The notes beneath the pieces were generated by a model. That model was not told where the DNA came from, did not search any database, and saw only the letters and a list, made by a program, of their open reading frames with translations. Positions 27,542 through 39,623 of a DNA stretch of 64,000 nt are shown one piece after another; the stretch's first letter is position 1, and the number at the start of each line of letters is the position of its first letter. The position numbers were made by a program, and so were the translations under genes. Where the stretch lies: the NCBI GenBank assembly GCA_000231825.2, contig JH720373.1, forward strand, positions 44,560 to 108,559, read 5' to 3'. The DNA comes from Tetrahymena elliotti 4EA. Taxonomy: Eukaryota; Ciliophora; Oligohymenophorea; Hymenostomatida; Tetrahymenidae.

Positions 27542-28279
27542 ATGGAGAATTATATAAGAGATAGCGAAACAGGAAGAAAGAATTAGAAATTGACAAATAA
27601 TAAATATAATATGGATTATCTCTATGGAGGCCCTACTGGCTTAAAGAGAGATTATGAGTCTTTATATAAAGCTTTAGAGTATCAAACCATTTAAAAATTA
27701 AGCAATATTGAGAATAGCAATGAAAACTTAATTAGAGAAGCAAATTATTATAAAAATGAAAATTTGAGATACCAATAGTAATTCGATAAAGTGTTGAATG
27801 ATAATAAGGCCCTTTATTTGAGGTGTAAAGAGTTGGAATCATACTTATTTTCAACTAATCCAAACTTTTAGCATCAATATGGTTCAGTAATTCGTGAAAA
27901 TGAAGAACTTAGAATGTAATTATAACAAAATGGAAATTAATATGCTGTAAATATTGATGGATAAACTGGAGCTGAAAGTGTTGGCATATAATCATAGAAT
28001 AGGTTACTATAACTATAAAGAGAAATAGAAGATTTAAGAAGAGAAAATTATGATTTGAAAGTAAGATTGCAAGCTTAACTTTAAGATAAAGGAGTACCAT
28101 ATTCAAGAACTTAAATAAATTCTCCCACTAAGTTGGTCTAATCTATATATACATCACCTGCAAAACCAACTATTTCTCATTAAAATTATTGTGATAATGT
28201 TATTACATCTAACGAATAACACAATCGCGCTGTTTTAGAAAGATGTAAATCAATAATTGCTTCTCATAATTATTACTGA
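27542..28279 (+). CDS. small coiled-coil protein, function unknown
   Basis: A single uninterrupted ciliate-code exon of 245 residues runs from ATG to TGA. The sequence is charged, with heptad-like leucine spacing at roughly residues 40-90 (KALEYQTIQKL...) and 145-175 (NRLLQLQREIEDLRRENYDL), suggesting two coiled-coil segments. The last 60 residues are Ser/Pro/Thr-rich. There is no membrane segment. Many short coiled-coil proteins of this type in ciliates belong to basal bodies or cilia, but nothing here proves that. Confidence 0.75.
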
Positions 28280-29418
28280 AATGGTTAAACAATATTTGAA
28301 AATCGTTAAACTAAATAACAATTTATATTAATTTATAACGATAATAGATACTCACAATAAATCTCTCAAATTTTATTAAATTTATTAAATTATATCTTTC
28401 TTTTTGTTATATTTTTTATTTCAACATAATTAAAATTATTTTTGGAAATATCTAACATAAAATTTTATTTTTAAATTGAAGTTGGTAAATAACTCTAATT
28501 TTTCGCACAAAATTAAATAAAAATAAATAGAAAATAATAAATTCACCATGTTAAAAAATAAACTTTGACTGATTTAAAATAAAAAAGAAAGGCCGTTTTT
28601 AATGTATATTTACAATATTATTGAAATCATAAAATAAATTAAAATACCGTAATTCCTGAAGTATTCACTCCTCGTCATTGGCTACAATTTTGACAAGAAG
28701 TCGATTTTTAAAACAAAAAATAGACAGTCATCCTTTTTCGTTTCGTCACTCGTTGTCAGGAATTATGGTATTCTTTCTATTGAGGATAATGGAACCTAGG
28801 CTCTAAACTAAACAAAAAATAAGATTTTAATTGATTATTTTATAAATCAAAGTTTTTGTAATTGTTATTTATTCATTTATCTTGTAAAAAAATTTTCATT
28901 GAGATAATACTCTAAATCCTCATTAATAAAGACAATTCTTTTTTTTGAATTAACCTTAAAACCAATTTTTGAGATTAGAAATTAAAAGAAAATTATGAAT
29001 GATTGAAAATATTAACTCATTCATTTAGATGTATCAATCAAAATTGATTATTTAAAGGAAACTTAATTTCAATAATTAATCACATCAAAATATTAAAGAC
29101 CTTCTTTATTTTTTTAGAGAAAGTATTTATTTAAAGCGAATTTAGTTTCTAAATCCTCTGCTCAAATACTTTAGAGGAACCAACCATTTGTTCATTAAAT
29201 AGTTTAATTTTAATTGACTAGCTTTGTAAAAAATTAATGAAAAAACGTAATTTATTTAACTTAGTTTCTTGCATTTTTAAAGAGTTGACATTTTAAAAAC
29301 TTTATTTTTAAGCTTTTTATTTTATTGAAAATGAAAATATTTGAGATGGGAATTGAATAGAAATATATCATTTACTAGAAAACAAAATTCAACTAATTAA
29401 TTAGGCAGAAATTTAGAA
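28280..29418. other. intergenic DNA holding a hairpin element
   Basis: The 130-bp inverted-repeat element at 28643-28772 is listed separately. The rest is AT-rich without a recognisable gene. The stretch lies between convergent 3' ends. Confidence 0.5.
28643..28772. mobile_element. MITE-like element with 17-bp terminal inverted repeats
   Basis: AATACCGTAATTCCTGA at 28643-28659 is mirrored by TCAGGAATTATGGTATT at 28756-28772 (one mismatch). The 96-bp interior is clearly more GC-rich than the surroundings and contains no coding frame. Size, inverted ends and intergenic position fit a small non-autonomous DNA transposon remnant. The outermost TA on each side could be a target duplication. A structured noncoding RNA or a bidirectional terminator for the convergent genes is an alternative. 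Confidence 0.5.
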
Positions 29419-31674
29419 TCATTAATTAATTTGGTGAAAATCTTTTAATAAAGCAATTTTAGCTTTAATTGAGCTAAAATAGCAGTCATCTAAATCTTCT
29501 GCTACAGAAGAACTATGGGTTTTATTATATTTTAGTATTTATTCTTTACGACGAGCTTACAAATCAAGTTATTGAGCAGCCATTAAAACTTTTTCAACTT
29601 TTTCAGTTCCTTGCATTCTTTATAATTATTGGTCCCAATTTTTGTGTGGATCTTCCTTCTTTAAAATTTATTTGACTCTCTCTTCTTTCATATAATTTTT
29701 ATATAATGCTTTCTATTGGTTTATCTTTAAATTAGTATCATCTGATTACTACTGTATAATTTATTCCTTAACTTTTTCTTCTTCTGACTTTTTATGCTCT
29801 CTATTATACTTTTTAGCAAACTCGAAGTAGTCCTTTCCTAAAATAAAAATATTCAAACTGAGATTTTTTCATTTAATTTTAATTAAAAAAATACCTATTC
29901 TGTATGCATTTGGTTCAGTTTATATTTCCTATTTCTACATCTAAATTTATATGAGATTTTTGGGTTAATTTAAATTTGTGATTCTTTTAACAATTTCTTC
30001 ATTCTTTTCTGCATCTTTTTTAGGCTGATGATTTATTTTTACCATGCTTGCATATTACTTTTATCTGTCCATTCTAATTTTTTTATCTTCAGAAGCACTT
30101 TATCTTTGCTAATTTTTTATTTCTTCTTCTAAAAGTTCATGCACTCTACCCCTCCACATTGAGGAATTGCTATGCAAGCTCATAGTTGATTTGTATGCAC
30201 TTTTTTTAAGAGACAATCTATCCACTTCTGATTGTTTGAATTCTCTTTTTTAATACAAAACATATTGAGAAGATTTAATAATATTACGTTTACTTATATC
30301 TTCTGTAATGCTCTTCAAAATCTTCTAAACGATGAGGTCTGTATAAATCTCTTAATTTTGTGAGTTTTTCCTGCTAAACTTCTATCTCTGCTTTTTATTT
30401 GTATGATTCTTCCATGATTTCATAAAGAGGTTTCTTTGTTTAATAATTTTTATAAAATTGCTTAAATTCTTCTTAATTCTTTGATATAAATTCCTGTCTC
30501 AGCTTCTAGTTCTCCTTCTACTACTACAATTAATTTAACAATTCCTCATGTTTCTTTCTTTTTTCATCTAATTTTTGTAATTCTTGCTTCTCCTCCAGTC
30601 TCCTTTTTTTTTCTTCTTCCTTCAATAAAATATAATTTATTTTCTTATACAATAACTGAACATATTTAAATGCTACCTTCCTTTTCATTTCTTCCAACTA
30701 AATTTTTGTAAGCTCCTGGTCTTTTTTAACTTTTTTTAAGAATTACTTTGCAGTTTATGTTTTCTCAGATTATAAAGCAAATTCTTCTGGATTAAATTCA
30801 TGAACACTCCTATATAACGCCCTTGTAGTTAATGATTTATCTAATTGACCATTTGGCTATCTTAAAGACTTAAGATAATCAATATGATTATCTAAATTTT
30901 CTATTTTATGCTCTAAATTAAGCTTCTAGTTGCTTAATCTCCTTTTATAAAATGAACTCTCTAAAACATAAAGTTCGGCTTTATTCAAAATTTTGTTCTA
31001 AATATGTATTTTGAATAGAATTTTCTTAAAACAATTTATTCTCCATAAGTAAAATTTACTTTTTTTTAAATCTTAATGTCTCCTTCTTTGATTTTTGAAA
31101 CAACTTTATTGTTAAGATCATTTATTTTTTACGAGACCTCCTAGAAAATAATAATATAAATAATTCATAATTTGGCATGATAAGTATTCAAAATAAACAT
31201 ATCAAACTGCTTTGATTATTCTTTCATCTTTTTGGTTAAGAAAAGTTTAATTTTCTTTTATATAAAATATTCTACTGGCATATTTGGATGATTCTGCTTA
31301 AGCTAGTGAAATAAATTATGAAAGTAAGTATTTTAATCTTAAGTAGCTCTCCAATAAACTCTTTATTCTACTAATCCCATTTACTACTTTACATCCTATT
31401 CATTTAATTATAACATTTTAACATACATATATGGGACTGTGCTAACATATTATTTTCTAATTACATCATTTTCTTTCGTATTTAGAATCTTTCTCGAATT
31501 GGATAATAATTGCTCAATAATTGCTTTTTTAACTTTGTTCTTAGTTAAATCCTCTTCACTCATTAAATCTCCTTCTTCATTTAAGTTGATTTTCTCATCT
31601 TTATGTAATATTGATAAATTTAAAGATGAGTCATAAATTTAAGAGTTTCTAAGTTGCAATTCTGAACTAGTCAT
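29419..31674 (-). CDS. long coiled-coil protein, function unknown
   Basis: Five exons, 31276-31674, 31060-31140, 30294-30997, 29895-30244 and 29419-29837, phases consistent, give about 650 residues with TGA at 29419. Exon 1 could extend to about 31175 in frame before a TGA, but only a donor at 31275 gives a matching phase. Residues about 170-390 are dense in Lys/Glu/Gln with leucine heptads (for example EEMKRKVAFKYVQLLYKK and EEEKKRRLEEKQELQKL), a long coiled coil. Further helical segments follow around NAYRIGKDYFEFAKKYNREH. No membrane segments or catalytic motifs are seen. A structural role, possibly in the cytoskeleton or cilium, is inference only. Confidence 0.7.
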
Positions 31675-32894
31675 GTGAAAGTAAAAAAATAATTAAGTAA
31701 ATTAAATCTATCTAAATATTATAAATTAAATCAGTTTTTATTTATCAAAAATTTCAGTCTCCTAATATTTACTTACAAAAAACTAATCAAGCTATAAAGT
31801 TTTATTAATATTTTGTAAACAATCATTGCTTACTTTTCTATCTCTTTTGAATGACTTCCCTCAAATACTAACTCCAATTTAAAACAAACAGCACATGCTG
31901 CAATTAATTTTATCAAAATTCAAGTAAAAAATTTGTTTTCTTTTATATATTCATTTCTCTAATAAATAAATATAATTTAATTAGCTATTTCAAATCAAAA
32001 TATGAATTACATCAAACTTATTATTTTCCTTAATATTTGAAATTTTTTTATTGAATTAAAACATTTTTCTATTTTTTAGAATAAAAATTTATTCAATTTA
32101 ATTTAAAAATTGAAACTAATTGTCGAGTATTGTAAATTAGAGTTTTAATTTTTATGATTTTTTGTTATTTTTACTAGATAGTAAGTAACTCACTTTAAAA
32201 AAATTTAGATTCTGATTCTCTATGAAATTTAATTAAAAGTTTTTTCTAAATTTTTTATTTTGTTTTCAAAAAATGGGATTTATGCCTGAAATATTGATAT
32301 TTTGGATTGTTTGTTTGTAGTGTTAAATCTTCATTAAATGTTAGTCAATAATTAGTTGGATTTTTTGTAGGTTTTTAAAAATAATAGGTTTGTATTTTTG
32401 ATTTTGTTTTAATAGTAAAATCTTGGAAGCACTAAAAAAGAGAAGAAAAATGAGCAAAAAAGAAAGAAAGTAAGTAAATAAATATTGAGAAAGAATAATT
32501 GGTTAAAGTAAACAGAGGAGAGAATATAAATTTCGAATAAATGTATGAATAATTAATAATTAATTAATTACTGGAGAATATCAATATTAGAATAATATAT
32601 TATAAATTGTTAATATATAGATTGAAGTAGTTTTAGAATTATTAAGCTATATTTATTTCAATACATCAAGGAGCATTAATTTATTAAATCTTTACATTTT
32701 GAAATTTGTTTGTTTGATACTTGAGATGAATTGAATGTAGTTTGGTTTTTATATTATAACACTTATTAAACAATTTAACAATATTTTACAAAAGAACATT
32801 TTTTCTCAGGTGAATAAATATTTTTCACTGAACAAATAAACTAACTATTTATTCATTCATTTCATTATAAATTAAAAGCTTGGTAATTGTTTAA
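31675..32894. other. AT-rich intergenic DNA
   Basis: Poly-T and GTTT/AATT tracts fill this stretch between the 5' end of the coiled-coil gene and the 3' end of the RRM gene. No gene is seen. Confidence 0.5.
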
Positions 32895-34185
32895 TCATTT
32901 TCTATGCCTGCTTTGAATACGACTTGATAGTTAACTTCTATCATCGTTATTATTCTATTGCTAGGTTTATTTTTCAAAATCATCAGAGCTAATTTCATAA
33001 GAGTTTATTTGTGATCCATACAAAACACGTTTGTTCAAAATAGCTTAATTTAAAAATTATTAATATCAGCAACAAGAAATAAATTTATTTAATATTACTT
33101 ATAGCTCTTTCAGCTGCTTCTTTTGAATTAAATTTCACTCTTCCAAAGTTATCTTACCTCTATTTATTTTATAAAAGCAATGTTCATATTCCCAATAAAA
33201 TTAAAATTCTAATTTTTTATTCTAAATTCAATAACAATCATTAATTTATCATGTAATCTTTATTAGCCTATTATTCACTAAATAAATTTTTTTGGATGGA
33301 TACTGCTATCAATTAATCAGGAAAATATATCTTATTAATACATTCATTAAGATTTAAATAAAAGGATTGTTTGTTTATTGAGTTAAGACTATTTGGATGG
33401 AGTTAACAAAAATATAAATTTTTAATTTAAAAAATGAATGAATGATTGGATTGATTGATTACATATGATTCGATGATGTTGTCTTTCTCTTTTTTTAATA
33501 AATCTTTCAAGAAATCATTGTCGATTTATCTTGGTAAATTATCTGCTTGAATGAACCCATATTTTGAGATATTCTTTTTAATGCTTAGTCTTCTTGTGGC
33601 ATTAGAATTAGAAGAGGATTATCTATTTATATTTTCTTCATTATGTCTATTTTCATAAGAGTCATCTAAGCTATCATATTCTTATTCTACTCTATTATCA
33701 TGATGGTGTGAGTGCTAGTTCTATTAATGATTAAAGCTAGATCTGTTATTGTTACCTGAAAAAGTTCCAGACTGAATTATCTCCTCCTCAAAATATACTT
33801 TCCCATTTTCATCGCGCTAAATTGTAATTTTCTTTTTTGGTTTAGCAACAACAGGGATTACTTCAGGATTCTTCTACCATTTTTGAGAGTTATCTCTTAC
33901 AGAGCTTAAAGTTATCTTTTTAATTTACTTTTGCTTAGGAGGAAGTTTTTACCATTTATCATTATCTTCATCATCGCTCTATTTTTAATTGCGCTTAGGA
34001 CTAGAATCTCTTCTCTTTTTTTAACTTAAAAGAATCCTATCACTAGCTAATGTGCAATCTTCCTATTACATTTTTTATATCTTCTGCTCATCAATTTCTT
34101 TATCCTTTTTGATTAAGTTAAGCTAGTTAGAAAGAGTCTTTGGAAGTACTTTCATAAATTTATTTTCAGCTAATGCAGAACTCAT
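32895..34185 (-). CDS. RNA-recognition-motif (RRM) protein
   Basis: Three exons, 33463-34185, 33099-33159 and 32895-33043, phases consistent, give 310 residues. The first 200 residues are a charged, disordered region containing DDEDNDKWQKLPPKQ and a His/Asp-rich stretch. The C-terminal domain has an RNP2-like strand YGFIQADNLP, helix QIDNDFLKDLLKK, then across intron 1 the RNP1-like strand NFGRVKFNS, helix KEAAERAITIL and a final strand VLYGSQINSYE. The aromatic positions of RNP1 are only partly conserved and the loop between strands 2 and 3 is short, so it is a divergent RRM. RNA binding is inferred. The last 30 residues are Q/N/S/R-rich. Confidence 0.75.
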
Positions 34186-35310
34186 TTTCTTTTAAAACGT
34201 AAAGTATTGTATTGTATGTATTGCCTTTTCTAAATTAATTAATTAGTTAATTAAATTGAAGATTTGTTTATTTTAAATTAAAATACCTTTTATTTTAAAT
34301 AATACTAATTATTTATTTTACTGCTAGATGCTTCCAATCAAGCTTAAAATTATTGATAAATTACAAGCAATTAGACAATAAACTAATAAATTTTTAAAAT
34401 CTTAAATTTTTCATCTGAAAAATCAGCTCACATTATTTAAATCTTTATCAAAAAACTCAAATCTTTGCATTTTTTATATGATTCTAAAATCACATAACAT
34501 AACATAAACTAAAACAAAATGTTTTTCTTCAAAAGGATTCTCTTTATCCTAATTTTAAAATATTTTATGCTATTTCAAACATTTTATCTGCTTTTTAAAA
34601 ATAATTTAGTAATTCAGCTTTTATTCGTTTGTTATTTTCAACTTTTAAGTAACTCCACATCACATTTTATGTTCAAAATGAATAGCATATCATGATAATA
34701 AATTTTATCATATTTATTTAAATATTTTTTGTTGAGTAATAATAACCTACCTAATCATATTTTAAAATATTTATAATTACACTTTAAACAATTTGACTTA
34801 ACTTAAAGAGATTGTTTTTAAACTATTTGATAAAGATTAATATATCTGATATTTAACAAATTTTAAGCCAAATTTTAGAATGAAAAAAGTGTTTCCAACA
34901 ATACTTTTTATTAAATTTATCTAAAAAGACTTATTTGACAAATTGGAATAATCTATTGAAATCCCTTAAAACAGCTTTATCTTTGTTTTGCTTTAAAATT
35001 TAATTTATTTAAAAACTATTCAAGGATGGATGATTTTATAATAACTTTATTTAAGTCTATTTTAAATTTTTGTTTAAAAAATGGGTGTTGAAAGAATATA
35101 AAACAAAATTATAGCTTTGTCATTGAAGTATTAAAACCAAATAATATATTCCTTTTGATATTTTAAAGTGAAATACAATTATTTATTTTGCTATTTCTGT
35201 CTGACTGGATATATAATTAATAAGAATGATGATTTATTTTGGTATTTTGCATTTTGTTCTTAATATGATTGATATGAATGTTAATTTAATAAATTATTGG
35301 TAAATTTCTT
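34186..35310. other. AT-rich intergenic DNA between divergent genes
   Basis: Promoter space for the RRM gene (-) and the orphan gene (+). Nothing else is recognised. Confidence 0.5.
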
Positions 35311-36576
35311 ATGAGTGAAAATATAGAAATAATAAACGAGTTAAAACAAAAAGAAAAATGCTTGATCAGATATTAAGATCAGCTTCTTTTTTTAAATGGG
35401 AAATAATCCACTTTAAAGAAAAATGAATTGATAAAAATATTGATTTTTTCATAAAAGAATTTGCAAAGAGTAATAGACTAGCAGATAGATTTAATTTCTA
35501 CTGCACTTTAGTTTTTACAATATGAATAGAATGAAGTAGAAGTAAATAATGAAGAAGAAGAAGAAGAAGAATAAGACATAGGAGAAGAGCTCGAAATAGA
35601 AAGCTCAAACAGCTAGTATCCTGAAGATGAAGAATCAGATTCACAATCTTCAGAAAGTGAAAATTACCTATAAAATTTAGATAAACAAATTGAATGTGAT
35701 ATAAATTAGCACTAGGAATCAGACAAAAAAGAACAAAAATTATTCTAAACTGGATTGGAAAACATAAAAGAATCTTATGATCAATTAATTTTAGATTTAT
35801 TAGATGAAAAGGAATTTCAATCAGAAATATTTTCACCATTTTTTATTAAACATATCTAAAATAAAGTATTTCTAAATGGATCTGCTACTAACTTAGAAGC
35901 TTTTTCAAGGAGTTTTTGTAATAAGTGTGCAAATTTAGCAAATAACACTCTTAGTTTGATAAATAATGAATTGATTAAATAGAATATCTTCCTTGTATTT
36001 GATCACTTTAATTTGAATTTACAACAGCAAGTCAAATGCAGCTGCAAAACAAAAGCATAAAGATAAACAATTACATGCGAGAAAATAAATACGTTTTTTT
36101 CCAATATTTCTTCATAAAAATTAGAAATATTTGGTAACTTATCTCATAATCCTAACAAGAAAATAGAGATAGAGCTATAAAGTCATTTGCAAAGTCTAAT
36201 TATTCAATATGAAATATATTCTATGATTAACTTTAAAGACTAAAATTAGAAATTAATTCAACAAATTAACTTATATATTGACAGATAATCTCCTATGGAA
36301 TATTTATTAAAATCTTTATAAAAATTTTAATTTCAGCAGATAAATCTTATCACTCAAACAACTCCAATCAATATTAGCTTAAATAGCATTATCAACTCTA
36401 ATATGCTTATTTATCTCAAAAAAAATAATAATAAACAATAATACAATAAGTTGCAGAAATTTAACTTAGTTAATCAAAAATTTGCAGCTACTTTAAGTCT
36501 GTTTTGTTTTCATAAATTATTCTAAAGTGATTTTTCCTTCTTCAGAGTTATGTACGACCTTTATGAGTTTGATTGA
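35311..36576 (+). CDS. orphan protein with acidic segment, function unknown
   Basis: A single ciliate-code exon of 421 residues runs from ATG to TGA. A helical N-terminus of about 70 residues is followed by a Glu/Ser-rich acidic region at residues about 75-145 (a run of Glu, then SDSQSSESE). The remainder is a globular-looking domain with scattered cysteines, including FCNKCANL and VKCSCK, which might bind a metal, and long leucine/isoleucine-rich helices to the C-terminus. No membrane segment or known motif is seen. Confidence 0.75.
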
Positions 36577-37235
36577 AGTTATTGTAAAAAACTAAATTAT
36601 TTTCAGAAAACCTAAATGTTATTCTCATTTAATAACCTAACAAATATATTCATTTTTATTTTATTTTAATGTTTACATTAAATAATTAATTCATTAATCA
36701 TCACATAATTTAATTTCATGTTCTTCTCGTTTTATTAATCTCAAGTATTAAATATAAAATAAAAACTTTTTTCATTTGTTTAAATTAATATTTTAATGAG
36801 TAATTTGAGTAATTTATTATAAAAATCAAAAACAAAAAACTTATTATTTCAATATTAAGTTCAAATAAAATGGATAGCTTTAATGTTATCTATCAACCCT
36901 AAAAATAGAAAAAGACTTTCTAATAGACAATTTAAAATTAAAAAATTAAATGTTTCAAATATAATACTGAAACAAATAACTAAAGCACTAAGACATAATT
37001 AACTCAAAATAAAAAATTTATTTTTTTTTTACTTAATAATTTCCTTATTCAAGCACTAAATCATTTATTTTTATATTGATAATATATTCAAATTAATTAA
37101 ACATATTTGATATTACTCCAGTTCAAATTGAATAAATGGTCATTAAAATGTAATTTGTGTAATTAATCTGTAGTTTTTGTTTTAAAAAATTTTATAAACC
37201 ATTTAATATTATTATTTATTTCTTAATAATTTTAA
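36577..37235. other. AT-rich intergenic DNA
   Basis: Low-complexity sequence between two convergent 3' ends; no feature seen. Confidence 0.5.
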
Positions 37236-38960
37236 TCAATCTACTTGACCAAATTTGTAGATGCCATTTATCATTTTGCTATATTCTGGATTTTATGATA
37301 GGCCGGCCTTTAATATTTTTAATAATATTCTTTTTGGAGATTCTTGTCCTTACTTTGATTTTTTAATTAAAAATATTTGGTTCTTACCTACTTTTTTGTA
37401 AATCAGTGGTAGTATCTGTCTGAATCTCATAACTAATAATCAGATTAATTCATTTTGTGATCAAGTTTGCAAAAAATTTTTTTGAAAAAATTAATCTAAT
37501 TTTTCATATGGTCAAAATAGCCATTTTCCATTTGATAAAGCATTTTTTAATTCTAATCATTGATTTCTGAACGAAGTTTTTATTTTTAATTCCTACTAAT
37601 TTTTTAGATTTATTCGTTAAATACTATTTTGTTTCATGCTTAAAATTGTTAAAACTTATATTAATAATAATTTTTTTAAATTATTATTATTTATTTATTT
37701 AATAGTTGCTAATAAGGATAGAATAATATTCGTACTATCTTATCTTCTAAATTAAGAATATTATCTATATTATAAACTGAGATAAATTTTCTAGCAAGAA
37801 CTTTTGTAAAGAAAAGTTTATTCTTCAATTAAAGCTGCACCCCAATGTCTTTTTTTATAAAAATATTTAAATATTCTTAAAATAGATAGATAGATAGATA
37901 GAAAAATTACTCTGAATCTGAGTAAGTTTATATTTTTGAAAAATAAGCATACTATATTCTTTTGGATATTTTGTGAATAAACAATTTCATTAATTTGTTT
38001 ATTATATTAAAATTTTGACTACCTACCTTGAAATCAAAAATGGAATAGAGAACTTTTAAAATTTTCATTCTCTAAAGAAGTTTAATAATTTTAAAAGCGT
38101 CTATTGCCCTTATGCTCTCAAAAATAACTACTTCAATCTAATAAAGAAAATTTCCATATGACAACAAATTCTTCTCCTTTTTTTCATTTTACATGAGAAT
38201 TTTAGATTTGAACTCTCGTTATTTTCTCTATAATTTTTTCATTTAATTTGATGACTATTTTTTACTGAGCTCTTAATTATTATTCTGTAATATACTTTCC
38301 TTATTTTCAATCAAAATATTTTTGCAGGAGTATCAGATAGTTAATGATCTTTAATAAAATCAAATTATTTTATTTTGTTTATGTCCACATATAATTATGA
38401 TTCCACTTGATTTTATTTTTTTAGCTCAACCAATCTGATTAATTAAGGCGTTTTTTGTTTTCATTTTTATTATCTTCTACTTGATTGACTTTGGTTATTT
38501 TCCTATTCCTCCACTTCTATTGATTAGCTATCGTTGTTTTCCTAATCCTCCTCTTCTCTTGTTTATTATTATGATTATCTGAAATATCTTCTTGATCTTC
38601 TTCATCAATACTAAACATAATGTTAATTTTTAAAAATAAAATATAAAAATCATAATTTTAAATATATTTTAATTACTTACTTCTGGATCAACAGAATTTA
38701 AAAAAATACTTATTTATTTTCATTTTATTTATCTTATTTTTTTGTAATGACAAAAAATGAGCCTAAACTATCTCTTTCATCCTAAAAAAATCAATATTTC
38801 ATTTGAAGGTATTTTTAACTAAAAAATTTTCTTTAAATATATATAATTGTTTTTTAAACTTGTTTCTATTCTTTTTCTTGTTCTTTTTAGAATCAAGTTT
38901 TTATAAAGTAGCTTATTTTTTTGATGCCTCCTCATTTAGTGATGAGAAAGTCTTGAAACC
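37236..38960 (-). pseudogene. deleted, frame-broken copy of the large leucine-rich membrane protein gene
   Basis: Reading down the minus strand, 38960-38640 matches exon 1 of the gene at 39624-48479. 38620 on (DEEDQEDIS; the intact gene has DEEDHDDIS) matches exon 2, and the block around IRAIDAFKIIKLLQRMKILKVLYSIFD (first 20 residues IRAIDAFKIIKLLQRMKILK) matches its IRTIDVFKIIKVLQRIKTLR. The copy then jumps directly to QNFNIINKLMKLFIHK, which corresponds to NFKIINKLMDIFIHK near the end of exon 6, and continues to the C-terminal stop region at 37236. About 5 kb of leucine-rich sequence is missing. Frames shift several times: the exon 2 region after codon 20, an in-frame TGA shortly after, the LLEN...IIQIIFLI segment, and the final 25 codons. 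It is therefore not functional as a protein. Confidence 0.75.
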
Positions 38961-39623
38961 TTTATTAAAAATAATTACATTTTTTTAAAATGTAATCTTT
39001 CTCAAAAGTAAAAATGTAAAATTGGCCTAAACTAACTTACTAATTAAATTAATTTTTTCTTTTCTCCAAATTTAATAAAATAATAATTCATCTACAAATT
39101 TTAATACATTTAATTATAAATTTAAAAATTTTATTAACTAATAGATCTAAACATATTTTAGTGTAGAGATTTTTAAAGGAGTTTTTATTTTAAGCTCTTT
39201 TTAAAGAAAATAAACTAAAAAGTAATAAAAAATTTCTTAATTGTATTTATACTCTAAATATTCATTATATTTTGTTTATAAATTCCATAGATATTAGCAA
39301 TTATTTTACAATTTTTATGAATGAATAAATTTTTTTGTAATAATTTTAATATAGGTTTTGAAATTTTTGATCTCATATCCCATCATATTTCAATACTTGG
39401 AACAGAGATACATAAATTACTTACTTATGAACTAAACCATAAAAAATTTATATTTGTTGATATTTTTGACAAAATAATTAAACATTTTTTATTTTACTCA
39501 AACTCATTTAAATTATTATGGTTATCAAATGGTTTTGAGTGTTATTCATACCTTGTTTTAGTTATAAAAAATTTTAAATTTATTGTATTAAGTAATTAAT
39601 TTTATTTTTCTTAATAATTTTAA
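38961..39623. other. spacer between the pseudogene and its intact relative
   Basis: AT-rich sequence. A plus-strand ORF at 39321-39599 (92 codons free even of TAA/TAG) has hydrophobic, F/I/L/N-rich composition and no recognised similarity; it is left unannotated. A near-perfect 23-nt hairpin (ATTACATT...AATGTAAT) lies at 38974-38996. Confidence 0.4.

Noticed and set aside
39321..39599. 92-codon plus-strand ORF
   Set aside because: Open even in the standard code, which is unusual, but composition is F/I/N/L-rich and no family is recognised; not supported as a gene.
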